A stretch of DNA of 43,155 bases from an uncultured Clostridia bacterium (GTDB lineage Bacteria > Bacillota > Clostridia > Oscillospirales > QAKW01). The notes beneath the pieces are model-generated. The model did no database searches. It was not told the DNA's origin and saw nothing but the letters and a program-made list of their open reading frames with translations. This document shows, piece after piece, positions 18,107-27,922 of this stretch. The translations under genes were made by a program, and so were the position numbers. The stretch's first letter is position 1; each line of letters opens with the position of its first letter. The DNA lies in NCBI GenBank assembly GCA_947627315.1, contig CANQVN010000004.1, positions 1 through 43,155 of the forward strand, written 5' to 3'.

Positions 18107-19833
18107 GCCTCCTTTCTGTCGTTTTGTGAATAGTATATCTCCTGATATTCTTTGTTGCTTTCCAAAAGCTCGGCGTGCGAACCGATACCCGTTATCTGTC
18201 CGTCGTCCATAACGACTATCACGTCCGCGTCCGCAACGGAGGATATCCGCTGTGCGATGATTATCTTTGTCGAATCCGCAAGCTCGTTTTTGAAGGCGCG
18301 GCGGATGTTTGCCTCGGTCGCCGTGTCGACCGCGCTTGTCGAGTCGTCAAGAATGAGTATTTTCGGCTTTTTAAGAAGCGCGCGGGCTATACACAGCCTC
18401 TGCTTCTGCCCGCCCGACACGTTCGTGCCGCCTTGGTCAAGCTCTGTCTTATACCCGTCCGTAAAGCTGTCGATAAAGATGTCCGCCTGCGCGCTGCGGC
18501 ATGCCGCCCTGACCTCCTCGTCCGTAGCGTCGCTGTCGCCCCAGCGCAGATTGTCCTCAATAGTGCCGGAAAACAGCACGTTTTTCTGTAATACCATGCC
18601 GACGCCCTCGCGCAGGTTATGCAGGCTGTAATCGCGCACGTTCACGCCGTCTATCAAAACCTCGCCCTCGTCCGTGTCGTACAGCCGCGGTATCAGCGAC
18701 ACAAGCGTCGTTTTGCCGCAGCCTGTCGAGCCGATTATGCCGACGGTCTGCCCCGGCTCTATTGTCAGATTTATGTTATTCAACACCTTGCTTTCGCTGT
18801 TTTTGTAGTAGCGAAAGCCCACGTTTTTAAATTCTATTCTGCCGTCCTTGACGGTGAGCGTTTTATGCGCGGCGTTATCGTCGCTTATGTCCGTTTTTTC
18901 GTCAAGCACCGCCGAAATACGCTTTGCGGACGCCATCGCGCGGGATGAGAACATAAACAGCATTGTAACCATGACAAGCGACATAAGTATCTGGGTTATG
19001 TATGTGATAAACGCGATAAGGTCGCCGTCCAGCATCGCGCCGTTCATAACCATCCTGCCGCCCAGCCACAGCACAGCGACGGTGGTGAGATTCATAAGCA
19101 GCGTCATTACCGGCTGCATACATATCATAACGAACATCGCGGAAAGCCCCGCGTTTTTGAGGTCGCCGTTTGATTTTCTGAACTTTGCTATCTCAAAATC
19201 CTGCCGTACAAACGACTTTACCACCCGCACGTTTGTTATGTTTTCCTGAATGTTGGAGTTGAGCTTATCTACCTTTTCCTGCATTACGCCAAACCGCGGA
19301 AAGCCGGTGCGGATAATGAACAGCATCACAACTACAAGTATCGGTATCGCCACCGCAAGCACGGTCGCAAGCGACGGGCGCAGCATTATCGCCATAATAA
19401 GCGCGCCTATCAGCATGCCGGGCGAGCGCAGGAACATTCGCAGCAGCATATTCACAAAATTCTGCATCTGCGTTATGTCGTTTGTAAGCCGGGTTACAAG
19501 CGAGCCTGTCGAAAACTTGTCGATGTTTGCAAAGGAAAAGCTTTGTATTTTCGCAAACACGTCCCGCCGCAGGTCGGTTGCAAAGTTGACCGAGGCTTTC
19601 GCGCCGAAGTACGCCCCGCCGACGCCGCCCGCCATCATAAGCAGCGCGGTAAGCACCATAAGCGCGCACGTTCCGACTATACTGTGCCAGTCTCCCTTGT
19701 TTACGCCGTCTGTTATGATGATTGACAGAAACCGCGGCATAAGCACCTCGCCTATAACCTCTACGATCATGCAGAGCGGTCCCAATATGAAAAACAGCTT
19801 ATACGGCTTTACATATTTCATCCATCGTCTCAT
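18103..19833 (-). CDS. ABC exporter (TM-ATPase), first subunit of pair
   Basis: Walker A GSTGCGKT, VSGGQKQRLCIARALL, LDDSTSAVD; translationally coupled. Confidence 0.94.
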   Translation of the reverse strand: MRRWMKYVKPYKLFFILGPLCMIVEVIGEVLMPRFLSIIITDGVNKGDWHSIVGTCALMVLTALLMMAGGVGGAYFGAKASVNFATDLRRDVFAKIQSFSFANIDKFSTGSLVTRLTNDITQMQNFVNMLLRMFLRSPGMLIGALIMAIMLRPSLATVLAVAIPILVVVMLFIIRTGFPRFGVMQEKVDKLNSNIQENITNVRVVKSFVRQDFEIAKFRKSNGDLKNAGLSAMFVMICMQPVMTLLMNLTTVAVLWLGGRMVMNGAMLDGDLIAFITYITQILMSLVMVTMLFMFSSRAMASAKRISAVLDEKTDISDDNAAHKTLTVKDGRIEFKNVGFRYYKNSESKVLNNINLTIEPGQTVGIIGSTGCGKTTLVSLIPRLYDTDEGEVLIDGVNVRDYSLHNLREGVGMVLQKNVLFSGTIEDNLRWGDSDATDEEVRAACRSAQADIFIDSFTDGYKTELDQGGTNVSGGQKQRLCIARALLKKPKILILDDSTSAVDTATEANIRRAFKNELADSTKIIIAQRISSVADADVIVVMDDGQITGIGSHAELLESNKEYQEIYYSQNDRKEA

Positions 19834-20282
19834 ATTCTGCTATCTTGCTCCTTGTCTGTAAGATTGTCTTTCATTCGTTCAAGCATTGCGGCAAGCTCCG
19901 CAAGCTCGCTGTCGTCAAATCCGTAAAACATCCGTTTGTCCGTCGAGCGGAAAATGTCCTTGGAACGCCTTACCGTGTCCTTGCCCTTTTCAGTGAGCAG
20001 GATACTGTTTTTCCGAAGGTCGGTTTCCGACTGCCCGCGACGGATATATCCGCCGTTTTCCAGCTTGTTTAGCGTCACCGCCACCGCGGCGGGGGACACG
20101 TTAAAAGCGCCCGCCAGCTCGTTTTGCGACGGCGTTATCTCCTTGTCCGACAGATACATCAGCATCTTGTGCTGGGTGTGGTGAATGCCGAGCGGCTCAA
20201 GCTGCTTTTCATACTGCCTGCGGTGCTGGCGTATCGTGCAAATCATAAGGTGAAGCATATCGGCATATTTGTCCCTTTTCAT
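19830..20282 (-). CDS. MarR-family regulator
   Basis: Winged-helix ITPSQNELAGAFNVSPAAVAVTLNKLENGGYIRRGQSETDLRKNSILLTEKG; ATG at 20282 with SD gagg. Confidence 0.92.
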   Translation of the reverse strand: MKRDKYADMLHLMICTIRQHRRQYEKQLEPLGIHHTQHKMLMYLSDKEITPSQNELAGAFNVSPAAVAVTLNKLENGGYIRRGQSETDLRKNSILLTEKGKDTVRRSKDIFRSTDKRMFYGFDDSELAELAAMLERMKDNLTDKEQDSRI

Positions 20283-20433
20283 TGCATCCTCACTTTCAAA
20301 AAACGTTAACGTGTTAAACAAACATTACTTATTATAGCACCTGAAAATAATATGTCAATAGTATTTTTTCACTTTTAAAAAATAAAATATCCCATCATCA
20401 TCGGGATTTTTTTGAAAAAAATGAAATTTATTA

Positions 20434-20461
20434 TTGACAAACCGAAAAAAGCGTGTATAAT
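20434..20461 (+). promoter_or_regulatory. cysK promoter
   Basis: TTGACA-N16-TATAAT. Confidence 0.75.
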
Positions 20462-20465
20462 AAAA

Positions 20466-20520
20466 CATATAAAACAGATAGGAATTAGGGTAATGCCTTT
20501 TTCCCGGGGCGTTTTATATG
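20466..20520 (+). promoter_or_regulatory. Inverted repeat bracketing the cysK 5' leader
   Basis: CATATAAAAC (20466-20475) and GTTTTATATG (20511-20520), perfect 10-bp complement, enclosing GATAGGAATTAGGG. Confidence 0.6.
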
Positions 20521-20540
20521 ATAAATAAGGAGTGATTTTT

Positions 20541-21473
20541 ATGTCTGAAATCTACGGTTCGGCTGACAGCCTTATAGGCAAAACCCCGCTTTTGGAGCTT
20601 GCCCACATCGAAAAGGAGCTTGACCTTAAAGCGAGGCTTGTCGCAAAGCTGGAGTATTTCAACCCGGCGGGTTCCGTCAAGGACAGGATAGCCAAAGCAA
20701 TGATAGACGACGCGGAAAAAAGCGGAAAGCTGAAGCCCGGCTCGGTTATAATCGAGCCCACCTCCGGCAACACGGGGATAGGGCTTGCGTCCGTCGCCGC
20801 GGCGCGCGGGTACAGGATAATTGTCGTTATGCCGGAGACCATGTCGGTCGAGCGCAGGCAGCTTATGAAGGCATACGGCGCGGAGATTGAGCTTACCGAC
20901 GGCGCGAGCGGTATGAAGGGCGCGATAGCGCGGGCAAACGAGCTTGCCTCCGCCTTAGAGAACAGCTTTATCCCCGGGCAGTTTGTAAACCCCGCCAATC
21001 CGCAGATTCACTTTGAGACGACAGGACCCGAGATATATAACGATACCGACGGCAAGGTGGACGTATTTGTCGCGGGTGTCGGCACCGGCGGCACGATAAC
21101 GGGCGTCGGCAAATATCTGAAAAGCAAAAATCCCGATATCAGGGTCGTCGCGGTCGAGCCGGAGTCGTCGCCCGTGCTTTCAAAAGGCACGGCGGGACCG
21201 CATAAGATACAGGGCATCGGCGCGGGCTTTGTGCCGGAGGTTCTTGATACCGGAGTTTACGATGAGATTATCCCCGTTTCAAATGAAAATGCGTTTGCCA
21301 CCGGTAAGCTTATAGGCAGAAAAGAGGGCGTGCTTGTCGGCATATCGTCGGGCGCCGCGGTATATGCGGGCGTTCAGCTTGCAAAAAGACCTGAAAACGC
21401 GGGCAAGACGATAGTCGTTTTGCTGCCGGACACGGGCGACAGATATCTGTCTACGCCGATGTTTGAGGATTGA
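20541..21473 (+). CDS. cysK: Cysteine synthase A
   Basis: [47 protein letters not shown]. Confidence 0.95.
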   Translation: MSEIYGSADSLIGKTPLLELAHIEKELDLKARLVAKLEYFNPAGSVKDRIAKAMIDDAEKSGKLKPGSVIIEPTSGNTGIGLASVAAARGYRIIVVMPETMSVERRQLMKAYGAEIELTDGASGMKGAIARANELASALENSFIPGQFVNPANPQIHFETTGPEIYNDTDGKVDVFVAGVGTGGTITGVGKYLKSKNPDIRVVAVEPESSPVLSKGTAGPHKIQGIGAGFVPEVLDTGVYDEIIPVSNENAFATGKLIGRKEGVLVGISSGAAVYAGVQLAKRPENAGKTIVVLLPDTGDRYLSTPMFED

Positions 21474-21482
21474 TTTATAATT

Positions 21483-22007
21483 ATGAAAAAAGAAAATTTT
21501 GTAAGGCTGACTTTCGCGGCGCTGTTTGCCGCGCTCGTGTTTGTAGGCACGGTGTGTATCACGGTGCCGCTGCCGTTCGGGTATTTTAACCTCGGCGACG
21601 GGTTTTTGCTGATTGCCGCGTGGGTTGTCGGCGGCGCGTATGCCGCCGTCGCCGCCGGCGCTGGCGCAGCGATAGCCGACCTTATGCTTGCCCCCATCTA
21701 CGCACCTGCGACTGTTGTCATAAAGGTGATAATGGTGGTTTTGGCTATAGTTATTTCAAAAGCGATAATCAAGGCGGCGCCGTCGCTTAGCATTGTGGGA
21801 TACGGCGTGAGCGCCGTTGTGGCGGAGCTTTTTATGGTTGCGGGCTATTATGTCTATGAGTCGGCGCTGTATGGCTTTGTCCCGGCGCTTGCCTCTGTCA
21901 CGGGCAACCTTTTGCAGGGCGCGGCGGCGACGGCTATAAGTGTTGTCGTGATATCTATTCTTTCCTCGTCGGGCATATTAAAACGCCTGCCGTTTAATAA
22001 AAAGTAG
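21483..22007 (+). CDS. ECF transporter S component
   Basis: 174 aa; FNLGDGFLLIAAWVVGG and about 5 TM segments; ligand unknown. Confidence 0.8.
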   Translation: MKKENFVRLTFAALFAALVFVGTVCITVPLPFGYFNLGDGFLLIAAWVVGGAYAAVAAGAGAAIADLMLAPIYAPATVVIKVIMVVLAIVISKAIIKAAPSLSIVGYGVSAVVAELFMVAGYYVYESALYGFVPALASVTGNLLQGAAATAISVVVISILSSSGILKRLPFNKK

Positions 22008-22011
22008 GCGG

Positions 22012-22446
22012 CTATATTACATAGTTATCCTGAGATTGGCGCGCGCTGTCAAGCAGATCCTGCAGCGTTATTCCGTCCAAATACTCGCAGATAACCTTGT
22101 AAAGCCCTTTCCACATCGGCAGCGTGGCGCACTCGCCCGCGCGCTCGCAGCCGGCGGGCGTCTCGTCGAGGCAGGCGACGGGCGCAAGACTTCCCTCTGT
22201 CAGCCTTAAAATCTGACCGACGGTATATTTTGACGGCGGCTTTGCCAGCATATACCCGCCCTGAAACCCGCGGTTTGTCTTTAATATGTCTGAGCTGTTG
22301 AGAATTGGGACTATCTGTTCAAGATATTTTTTGGAAATGCCCTGTCGCTCGGCGATATCCTTGAGCGACACATATTCCGTCCCGCGGTGCTGGGCGAGGT
22401 CAACAAGCATGCGCAGCGCGTATCTTCCTTTGGTGGATATTTTCAT
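22012..22446 (-). CDS. Rrf2-family regulator
   Basis: MKISTKGRYALRMLVDLAQH, LKDIAERQGISKKYLEQIV, GGYMLAKPP. Confidence 0.95.
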   Translation of the reverse strand: MKISTKGRYALRMLVDLAQHRGTEYVSLKDIAERQGISKKYLEQIVPILNSSDILKTNRGFQGGYMLAKPPSKYTVGQILRLTEGSLAPVACLDETPAGCERAGECATLPMWKGLYKVICEYLDGITLQDLLDSARQSQDNYVI

Positions 22447-22474
22447 GGTAAAGCACACTCCGTATCTTTTTTAA

Positions 22475-22543
22475 CGTCATTATACCATTTAATGACGCTG
22501 TGTTCAAGTATTTTTACAATAAATCCGATAGGAAACATCGGAT
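22475..22543. promoter_or_regulatory. rrf2-metY divergent control region
   Basis: CGTCATTA-N7-TAATGACG palindrome (22475-22497) over minus-strand TTGAAC-N17-TATAAT; ATCCGAT-N7-ATCGGAT hairpin (22523-22543). Confidence 0.75.
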
Positions 22544-22568
22544 ATAAAACAAAAGAAGGGAAAAACCA

Positions 22569-23852
22569 ATGTCTGAATATAAATTTGAAACGCTTCAAGT
22601 ACACGCGGGGCAGGAGAGTCCCGACCCTGCGACAGACGCGCGCGCCGTCCCGATTTACGCGACGACCTCGTATGTTTTTAAAAACTCGGCTCAGGCGGCG
22701 GGCAGGTTCGGGCTTACCGAAGACGGAAATATTTACAGCCGCCTTATGAACCCCACGTCCGACGTGTTTGAAAAGCGCATCGCGTCATTGGAGGGCGGCG
22801 CGGCGGCACTTGCGACCGCCTCCGGCTCTGCGGCGATAACCTACGCCGTGCAGAACATAGCTCTCGCGGGCGACCATATAGTATCGTCCACAAACCTGTA
22901 CGGCGGCACATATAACCTATTTGCAAACACACTCAAAGACCAGGGGATAACGACCGACTTTGTTGACCCGTCCGACCCCCAAAACTTTGAAAAGGCGATA
23001 AAGCCGAACACCAAGCTGATTTACGCCGAGACGCTGGGCAACCCCAATTCGGACGTTGTCGACCTTGAGGCAATATCGGAAATTGCGCATAAGCACGGCA
23101 TTCCGCTTATCGTTGACAACACCTTTGCGACCCCCTATCTGCTCCGTCCTATCGAGCACGGCGCGGATATCGTCGTCCACTCCGCCACCAAGTTTATCGG
23201 AGGACACGGCACGGTAATGGGCGGCGTTGTCATAGACTCGGGCAGGTTCGATTGGGGAAAAAGCGGGAAATTCCCGGGGCTTTCTCAGCCAAACCCGTCC
23301 TATCACGGCGTTGTGTTTACAAAGGCGTGCGGCAACATCGCATATATTATGAAGCTGCGCACGACGCTGATGCGCGACCAGGGCGCGACCATTTCGCCCT
23401 TCAACTCGTTTTTGCTGCTGCAAGGGCTGGAGACGCTGTCGCTTCGCGTTGAAAGGCACGTTCAAAACGCGCTGCGCGTTGTGGATTTTCTCAAATCCCA
23501 CCCGCAGGTCGAGCGGGTAAACCACCCCTCGCTTGCAAAGGGCAGGGCAAAGGAGCTGTATGACAGCTATTTTAAAAACGGCGCGGCGTCAATATTCACC
23601 TTTGAGATAAAAGGCGACGCCGAAAAGGCGAAAAAATTCACCGAGAGCCTGCGTCTGTTCTCACTGCTTGCCAACGTGGCGGACGTCAAATCGCTTGTGA
23701 TACACCCCGCCTCCACTACCCACTCTCAGATGACCGAAAGCGAGCTTTTGACAAGCGGGATAAAGCCGAACACCGTCCGGCTTTCGATAGGAACCGAGCA
23801 TATCGACGATATTATTGCCGACCTTGTCCACGGCTTTGAAGCGGTAAAATAA
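22569..23852 (+). CDS. metY: O-acetylhomoserine aminocarboxypropyltransferase/sulfhydrylase
   Basis: [58 protein letters not shown]. Confidence 0.94.
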   Translation: MSEYKFETLQVHAGQESPDPATDARAVPIYATTSYVFKNSAQAAGRFGLTEDGNIYSRLMNPTSDVFEKRIASLEGGAAALATASGSAAITYAVQNIALAGDHIVSSTNLYGGTYNLFANTLKDQGITTDFVDPSDPQNFEKAIKPNTKLIYAETLGNPNSDVVDLEAISEIAHKHGIPLIVDNTFATPYLLRPIEHGADIVVHSATKFIGGHGTVMGGVVIDSGRFDWGKSGKFPGLSQPNPSYHGVVFTKACGNIAYIMKLRTTLMRDQGATISPFNSFLLLQGLETLSLRVERHVQNALRVVDFLKSHPQVERVNHPSLAKGRAKELYDSYFKNGAASIFTFEIKGDAEKAKKFTESLRLFSLLANVADVKSLVIHPASTTHSQMTESELLTSGIKPNTVRLSIGTEHIDDIIADLVHGFEAVK

Positions 23853-23892
23853 CCCGCCCCACGCGACATACGCCATGCCGGAAACCCCAAAC

Positions 23893-23924
23893 AAAAGCGA
23901 GGGAATAAAACTCCCTCGCTTTTA
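23893..23924. terminator. Terminator after metY
   Basis: aaaagcgaggga-ataaaac-tccctcgctttt. Confidence 0.85.
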
Positions 23925-23925
23925 C

Positions 23926-23954
23926 TTGATTTATATAACCGTTGATGGTATAAT
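23926..23954 (+). promoter_or_regulatory. metF operon promoter
   Basis: TTGATT-N17-TATAAT. Confidence 0.7.
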
Positions 23955-23985
23955 AGACCGGTAATTTCCCGAAAGGTAAAAGTAT

Positions 23986-24861
23986 ATGAAGCTTACCGAG
24001 ATACTTAAAAAAGATGCGCTGTCGCTTTCCTTTGAGGTGTTTCCGCCCAAGACGGACAGCGACTTTGAAAGCGTTCGCGCCGCAACCGAGAAAATAGCAA
24101 GGCTTTTGCCCGCCTTTGTCAGCGTCACCTACGGCGCGGGCGGCGGCACGAGCAAATATACGCTGGAGATTGCAAAGAACATAAGGGACAGCGTCGGCGT
24201 GCCGACGCTGGCGCACCTCACCTGCGTTTCCTCCACCCGCGAAACGGTGCGGCAGAAAATAGCGGATATGCAAAAGGCGGGCATTGAAAACGTGATGGCG
24301 CTTCGCGGCGACCTTACGCCCGAGCTTGAAAAGTCGGACAGGTCGCGCTGGGCATATCGCTACGCTGTCGATCTTATCCGTGAAATTAAAGAGAGCGGGG
24401 CGGACTTTTGTATCGGTGGGGCGTGCTATCCCGAAATTCACCCCGAAAGCGCAGACCGGAGAGAGGATATACTCCACTTAAAGGAAAAGGCGGACGCCGG
24501 CTGCGACTTTTTCACGACCCAGATGTTTTTTGACAACAACCTGCTTTATAATTTTCTCTATAAAATACGCGAGGCGGGCATCACGCTGCCCGTGATACCG
24601 GGAATAATGCCGATAACCCGCGCGGGGCAGGTGGCGCGCGCGATAAAGCTTTCCGGCTCGTTTATGCCTCAGCGGTTCAAGAGCCTTGTGGACAAATTCG
24701 GCTCCTCTCCCGCGGCAATGAAGCAGGCGGGTATAGCCTACGCCACCGACCAGATAATCGACCTTTATGCAAACGGCGTTAAAAACGTACACGTCTACAC
24801 CATGAACAATCCCGACGTTGCCGAGCAGATACAGCGCAACCTGTCGGACATCCTCGGCTGA
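23986..24861 (+). CDS. metF: Methylenetetrahydrofolate reductase
   Basis: LSFEVFPPKTDSD, VSVTYGAGGGT, FITTQ-like DFFTTQMFFDN, PGIMPI. Confidence 0.95.
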   Translation: MKLTEILKKDALSLSFEVFPPKTDSDFESVRAATEKIARLLPAFVSVTYGAGGGTSKYTLEIAKNIRDSVGVPTLAHLTCVSSTRETVRQKIADMQKAGIENVMALRGDLTPELEKSDRSRWAYRYAVDLIREIKESGADFCIGGACYPEIHPESADRREDILHLKEKADAGCDFFTTQMFFDNNLLYNFLYKIREAGITLPVIPGIMPITRAGQVARAIKLSGSFMPQRFKSLVDKFGSSPAAMKQAGIAYATDQIIDLYANGVKNVHVYTMNNPDVAEQIQRNLSDILG

Positions 24862-24863
24862 AT

Positions 24864-25460
24864 ATGCAAAGCACGGTGATTGTAAAAACATATCCCGCGC
24901 CGCCGGTTGACAGGCGGCAGGCGCTGCGCTACTGCGGCGGCGGGGAGAGCGCCGCTCTAACGGAGCTTTTGGAGGCGTGCGCCGCAGAGGCTGAGGACAA
25001 GCTTGTATATAAGGTCTGCTTTTGCGAGTTTGAACTTGAGCTGTCGGGAGACGCCGCCGATATGACTTTTGCAAAGGCGGACTCGCGCTCGCTTTGTAAA
25101 AACCTTGCGGGCTGTCGGAAAATAATTCTGTTTGCGGCGACCGTCGGCATCGGTATTGACAGGCTTATAACGAAATACAGCTCGATTTCGCCCTCCCGCG
25201 CGCTGATGCTTCAGGCGCTGGGCGCGGAGCGTATCGAGAGCCTGTGCGATGCGTTCTGCAAAGATATCAGCACGGAATATGCGGATTTTACGCCACGCCC
25301 GCGCTTCAGCCCCGGCTACGGCGACCTGCCGCTTACGCTGCAAAAGGATATATTCGCGGCGCTCGACTGCCCGCGTAAAATCGGGCTTTCGCTCAATGAC
25401 AGTCTGCTGATGTCGCCATCCAAATCGGTCACGGCGATAATCGGGCTTGCAAAGAGGTAA
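24864..25460 (+). CDS. Stand-alone methionine synthase activation-domain-like protein
   Basis: 198 aa; ATVGIGIDR..., FSPGYGDLPLTLQKDIF; between metF and a metH lacking this domain. Confidence 0.8.
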   Translation: MQSTVIVKTYPAPPVDRRQALRYCGGGESAALTELLEACAAEAEDKLVYKVCFCEFELELSGDAADMTFAKADSRSLCKNLAGCRKIILFAATVGIGIDRLITKYSSISPSRALMLQALGAERIESLCDAFCKDISTEYADFTPRPRFSPGYGDLPLTLQKDIFAALDCPRKIGLSLNDSLLMSPSKSVTAIIGLAKR

Positions 25461-25462
25461 CA

Positions 25463-27871
25463 ATGGATTTAAGACAGTTTATAAAACACAATATCGTCCG
25501 GCTGGACGGCGGTATGGGTACGCTTTTGCAGCGGCAGGGGCTGGAGGCGGGTCAGCTGCCCGAACGGTGGAATATCACCCGCGCCGATGTGATAAGAGAT
25601 ATCCACCGCGCTTATTTTGATGCGGGAAGCAATATCGTCTGCACCAACACCTTCGGCGCAAATTCGCTTAAATTCAGCGATTTTGAGCTTGAAAGCATAA
25701 TCGCCGCCGCATTTGATAACCTGCGCGCCGCCGCAGAGCAAAGCCGAGAAAAACAGCCGAAATTTGCAGCTCTTGATATAGGTCCTGTCGGGCGGCTGCT
25801 TGCGCCCTACGGCGATTTGGATTTTGAAGATGCCGTTTCGATTTTTTCAAAAACGGTAAAGCTCGGCGTAAAACACGGGGCGGATTTAATTTTCATCGAA
25901 ACGATGAACGACAGCTACGAGACTAAGGCGGCGCTGCTCGCGGCAAAGGAAAGCTGTGATTTGCCGGTGTTTGTGTCAAACGCCTACGGTGAGGATGGAA
26001 AGCTTATGACAGGCGCGTCTCCCGCCGCGATGACAGCGCTGCTCGAGGGCATGGGCGCGGATATGATAGGGGTAAACTGCTCGCTTGGACCCGATAAGCT
26101 GATACCTGTCGTAAAAGAGTATCTGAAATACAGCTCCACTCCGGTTTTGTTCAAGCCGAACGCGGGGCTTCCGTCTGTAAAAGACGGGGTCACGGTGTAC
26201 GATATTCAGCCGCCCGAGTTTGCCGCTTTGATGAAAGAAGCGCTCGCGCTCGGCGTGCGCGCCGTCGGCGGCTGCTGCGGCACAACGCCCGAGCATATCG
26301 CCGCGCTTTCGAAGCTTACGCGGGATATGCGCCCGTCCGATGTTGAAAAAAAGGAAATAACCTGCGTAAGCTCCTACACCCACGCGGTCGAGTTTAAGGA
26401 TGAGCCTGTGCTGATAGGGGAGCGCATCAATCCGACCGGGAAAAAGCGGTTTAAGCAGGCGCTTGTCGAGCGGGATATCGACTATATCCTGACCGAAGGG
26501 TTAAACCAGCAGGAGCGCGGCGCGCATGTGCTGGACGTAAACGTCGGGCTTCCCGAAATCGACGAACCGGAGCTTTTGACCGAGACCGTGACACGCCTTC
26601 AAGCGGTGTGCGACCTTCCGCTTCAGATAGACACGTCCGACACCGTCGCTATGGAGCGCGCGCTTCGCCGCTGCAACGGCAAGGCGATGATAAACTCGGT
26701 AAACGGCAAAGCGGAGAGTATGTCCGCCGTGTTCCCGCTTGTAAAAAAGTACGGCGGGCTTGTCGTCGCGCTGACGCTGGATGAAAACGGAATACCGGAC
26801 ACGGCGTCCGGCAGGTGTGAAATTGCAAGGCGCATTTTAGAGACGGCGGCGCGGTACGGCATTTCAAAAAAGGATATTATTTTCGACCCTCTTGCAATGA
26901 CGGTCAGCGCCGATAATAATGCGGCGGCGGTCACCCTCGGCGCGCTGCGCCTGATACGGGAAAATCTCGGCTGCCGCACCCTGCTCGGCGTGTCAAATGT
27001 GTCGTTCGGTCTGCCGGACAGAGACGCAGTCAACAGCGCGTTTTTTATAAGTGCGCTTGAAAACGGGCTTTCGGCGGCGATAATGAACCCCTATTCCTAT
27101 GATATGATGCGGGCGTATCACACCTACCGCGCGCTGCACGGTATGGATGAAAACTGCGCCGGTTATATCGCCTTTTCGCAAAACAGCAAGCCTGCGGCAA
27201 AGGATATAATTTCACCCGCGCCCGAACCCGAGGCGGCTGAGCAGACAGAGCTGCGGCAGGCGATAGTCAAGGGCATAAGCGAAAGCGCGGCAGTTATCAC
27301 CGACAGACTTCTTGATAAAACTCCGCCGCTCGATATCGTGCAAAACGAAATTATCCCCGCGCTGGACAAGGTGGGGCGCGGCTTTGAGAGCAAAAAGGTG
27401 TATCTGCCTCAGCTTTTGATGAGCGCGGAGGCGGCAAAGTCCGCCTTTGAGCGGATAAAGCGGTTTATGGCGGGAAAAGAGGACGCGGCTGCCGGCAAGT
27501 GCGATTTTGTCATCGCGACCGTCAAGGGAGACATTCACGACATAGGCAAAAACATTGTAAAGCTGCTGCTTGAAAACTACGGCTTTAAGGTGACGGACCT
27601 TGGAAAGGACGTGCCGCCCGAAGCGGTGGCGGACGCGGTCTGCCGCCTGCATGCGCCGCTCTGCGGACTCAGCGCGCTGATGACGACGACCGTTCCCGCC
27701 ATGGAGGAGACGATAAAGCTTTTGCGTTATCGCGCGCCATGGTGCAGGATAGTTGTGGGCGGCGCTGTGTTAAACCGCGAGTACGCGCAGAAAATCGGCG
27801 CGGACAAATACTCGGCGGACGCTATGGAAACGGTGCGCTACGCCGACAAGATAAACTCAAATCTGTCTTAG
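25463..27871 (+). CDS. metH: Cobalamin-dependent methionine synthase without activation domain
   Basis: 802 aa; LDGGMGTLLQRQGL, GGCCGTTPEHI, GERINPTGKKRFK, VKGDIHDIGKNIV; ends after B12 domain. Confidence 0.93.
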   Translation: MDLRQFIKHNIVRLDGGMGTLLQRQGLEAGQLPERWNITRADVIRDIHRAYFDAGSNIVCTNTFGANSLKFSDFELESIIAAAFDNLRAAAEQSREKQPKFAALDIGPVGRLLAPYGDLDFEDAVSIFSKTVKLGVKHGADLIFIETMNDSYETKAALLAAKESCDLPVFVSNAYGEDGKLMTGASPAAMTALLEGMGADMIGVNCSLGPDKLIPVVKEYLKYSSTPVLFKPNAGLPSVKDGVTVYDIQPPEFAALMKEALALGVRAVGGCCGTTPEHIAALSKLTRDMRPSDVEKKEITCVSSYTHAVEFKDEPVLIGERINPTGKKRFKQALVERDIDYILTEGLNQQERGAHVLDVNVGLPEIDEPELLTETVTRLQAVCDLPLQIDTSDTVAMERALRRCNGKAMINSVNGKAESMSAVFPLVKKYGGLVVALTLDENGIPDTASGRCEIARRILETAARYGISKKDIIFDPLAMTVSADNNAAAVTLGALRLIRENLGCRTLLGVSNVSFGLPDRDAVNSAFFISALENGLSAAIMNPYSYDMMRAYHTYRALHGMDENCAGYIAFSQNSKPAAKDIISPAPEPEAAEQTELRQAIVKGISESAAVITDRLLDKTPPLDIVQNEIIPALDKVGRGFESKKVYLPQLLMSAEAAKSAFERIKRFMAGKEDAAAGKCDFVIATVKGDIHDIGKNIVKLLLENYGFKVTDLGKDVPPEAVADAVCRLHAPLCGLSALMTTTVPAMEETIKLLRYRAPWCRIVVGGAVLNREYAQKIGADKYSADAMETVRYADKINSNLS

Positions 27872-27880
27872 CTTTATATA

Positions 27881-27922
27881 AAAAGCCCTTGCTTTGCAAG
27901 CCTGCAAAGCAAGGGCTTTTTT
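27881..27922. terminator. Bidirectional terminator
   Basis: aaaagcccttgctttgcaagcctgcaaagcaagggctttttt. Confidence 0.9.

Noticed and set aside
23812-24477. 221-aa antisense ORF over metF
   Set aside because: Overlaps strong metF, promoter and terminator; no coding signature
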